From assembly GCA_000431775.1 (NCBI GenBank), contig FR888194.1, forward strand, positions 1-12,779: 12,779 nt of DNA, given 5' to 3'. Under the pieces are notes generated by a model, which was not told the DNA's origin, did not search any database, and was given only the letters and a program-made list of their open reading frames with translations. The translations under genes were made by a program, and so were the position numbers. This document shows positions 12,721-12,779 of this stretch, piece after piece (the stretch's first letter is position 1; each line of letters begins with the position of its first letter). The DNA is from Clostridium sp. CAG:413 (GTDB lineage Bacteria > Bacillota > Clostridia > Oscillospirales > Acutalibacteraceae).

Positions 12721-12779
12721 TTATTTTGAATGCTCAAAAGCGTTGACAGCCGCTGCGACCGCGCCGTAGAGCACGCCCC
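12721..12779 (-). CDS. 3' end of an unidentified gene (truncated by window edge)
   Basis: The minus strand reads GVLYGAVAAAVNAFEHSK and stops at TAA 12721-12723. The frame is open to the window edge, and the downstream ATPase starts about 21 bases later. Genes in this position before DrrAB-type exporters are often TetR or other regulators, but 18 residues are too few to assign a family. Confidence 0.6.
   Translation of the reverse strand, partial: GVLYGAVAAAVNAFEHSK

Noticed and set aside
1..12779. CRISPR arrays, tRNA or rRNA genes, insertion sequences, prophage genes
   Set aside because: No regularly spaced repeats, tRNA-like cloverleaf, transposase or phage motifs were seen on either strand.

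Overview
The window looks like chromosomal DNA of an anaerobic gut-type Clostridia member (Oscillospiraceae/Ruminococcaceae-like). This is an inference from consensus sigma-A promoters, strong AGGAGG ribosome binding sites, TTG starts, an oxygen-sensitive enoate-reductase-type flavoenzyme, and lineage-typical small families. No RNA gene, CRISPR array or complete insertion sequence was seen. Almost every gene is on the minus strand; the one clear plus-strand gene is a small XRE-type regulator.

Reading plus coordinates left to right: a leftward promoter leaves the window at 40-68. A secreted Zn-type lipase (304-1563) is followed by an M28-like peptidase/hydrolase (1734-3203). Next is a large Old Yellow Enzyme/2,4-dienoyl-CoA reductase-like flavoprotein (3276-5330) with its own promoter and a palindromic operator. 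The gap 5331-5862 is not empty: it holds a complete miniature transcription unit, made of a MerR-type 19-bp-spacer promoter with palindrome, a strong RBS, a 17-codon ORF starting MKTVHE, and a terminator. I read it as the stump of a MerR/TipA-like regulator. Then comes a three-gene minus-strand operon: a double zinc-ribbon membrane protein, an NTF2-like membrane-anchored protein, and a lipoprotein frameshifted at an A7 run. It ends in a clean terminator. A consensus promoter whose spacer is filled by a palindrome drives it, and the divergent XRE regulator (7856-8071) is the obvious candidate repressor.

Further right are an ECF sigma factor/anti-sigma pair with a 4-base overlap (8131-9395), a TIM-barrel sugar isomerase/epimerase (9528-10391), a degenerate stretch (10460-10887), and a two-gene ABC exporter (10892-12699) preceded by the 3' end of an unidentified gene. 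The degenerate stretch is the most interesting part. It contains a small conserved gene broken by a stop at codon 6, a structured leader resembling the yjdF (azaaromatic) riboswitch with an exact 8-nt anti-Shine-Dalgarno/Shine-Dalgarno pair, and the two ends of a yjdF (DUF2992-like) gene joined out of frame. The riboswitch-like leader therefore no longer precedes an intact target, and the next intact gene is the sugar isomerase.

The themes are envelope and signalling functions (lipase, lipoprotein operon, ECF/anti-sigma, drug-type exporter), reductive metabolism, and repeated decay of small regulatory or accessory genes whose control elements remain visible.
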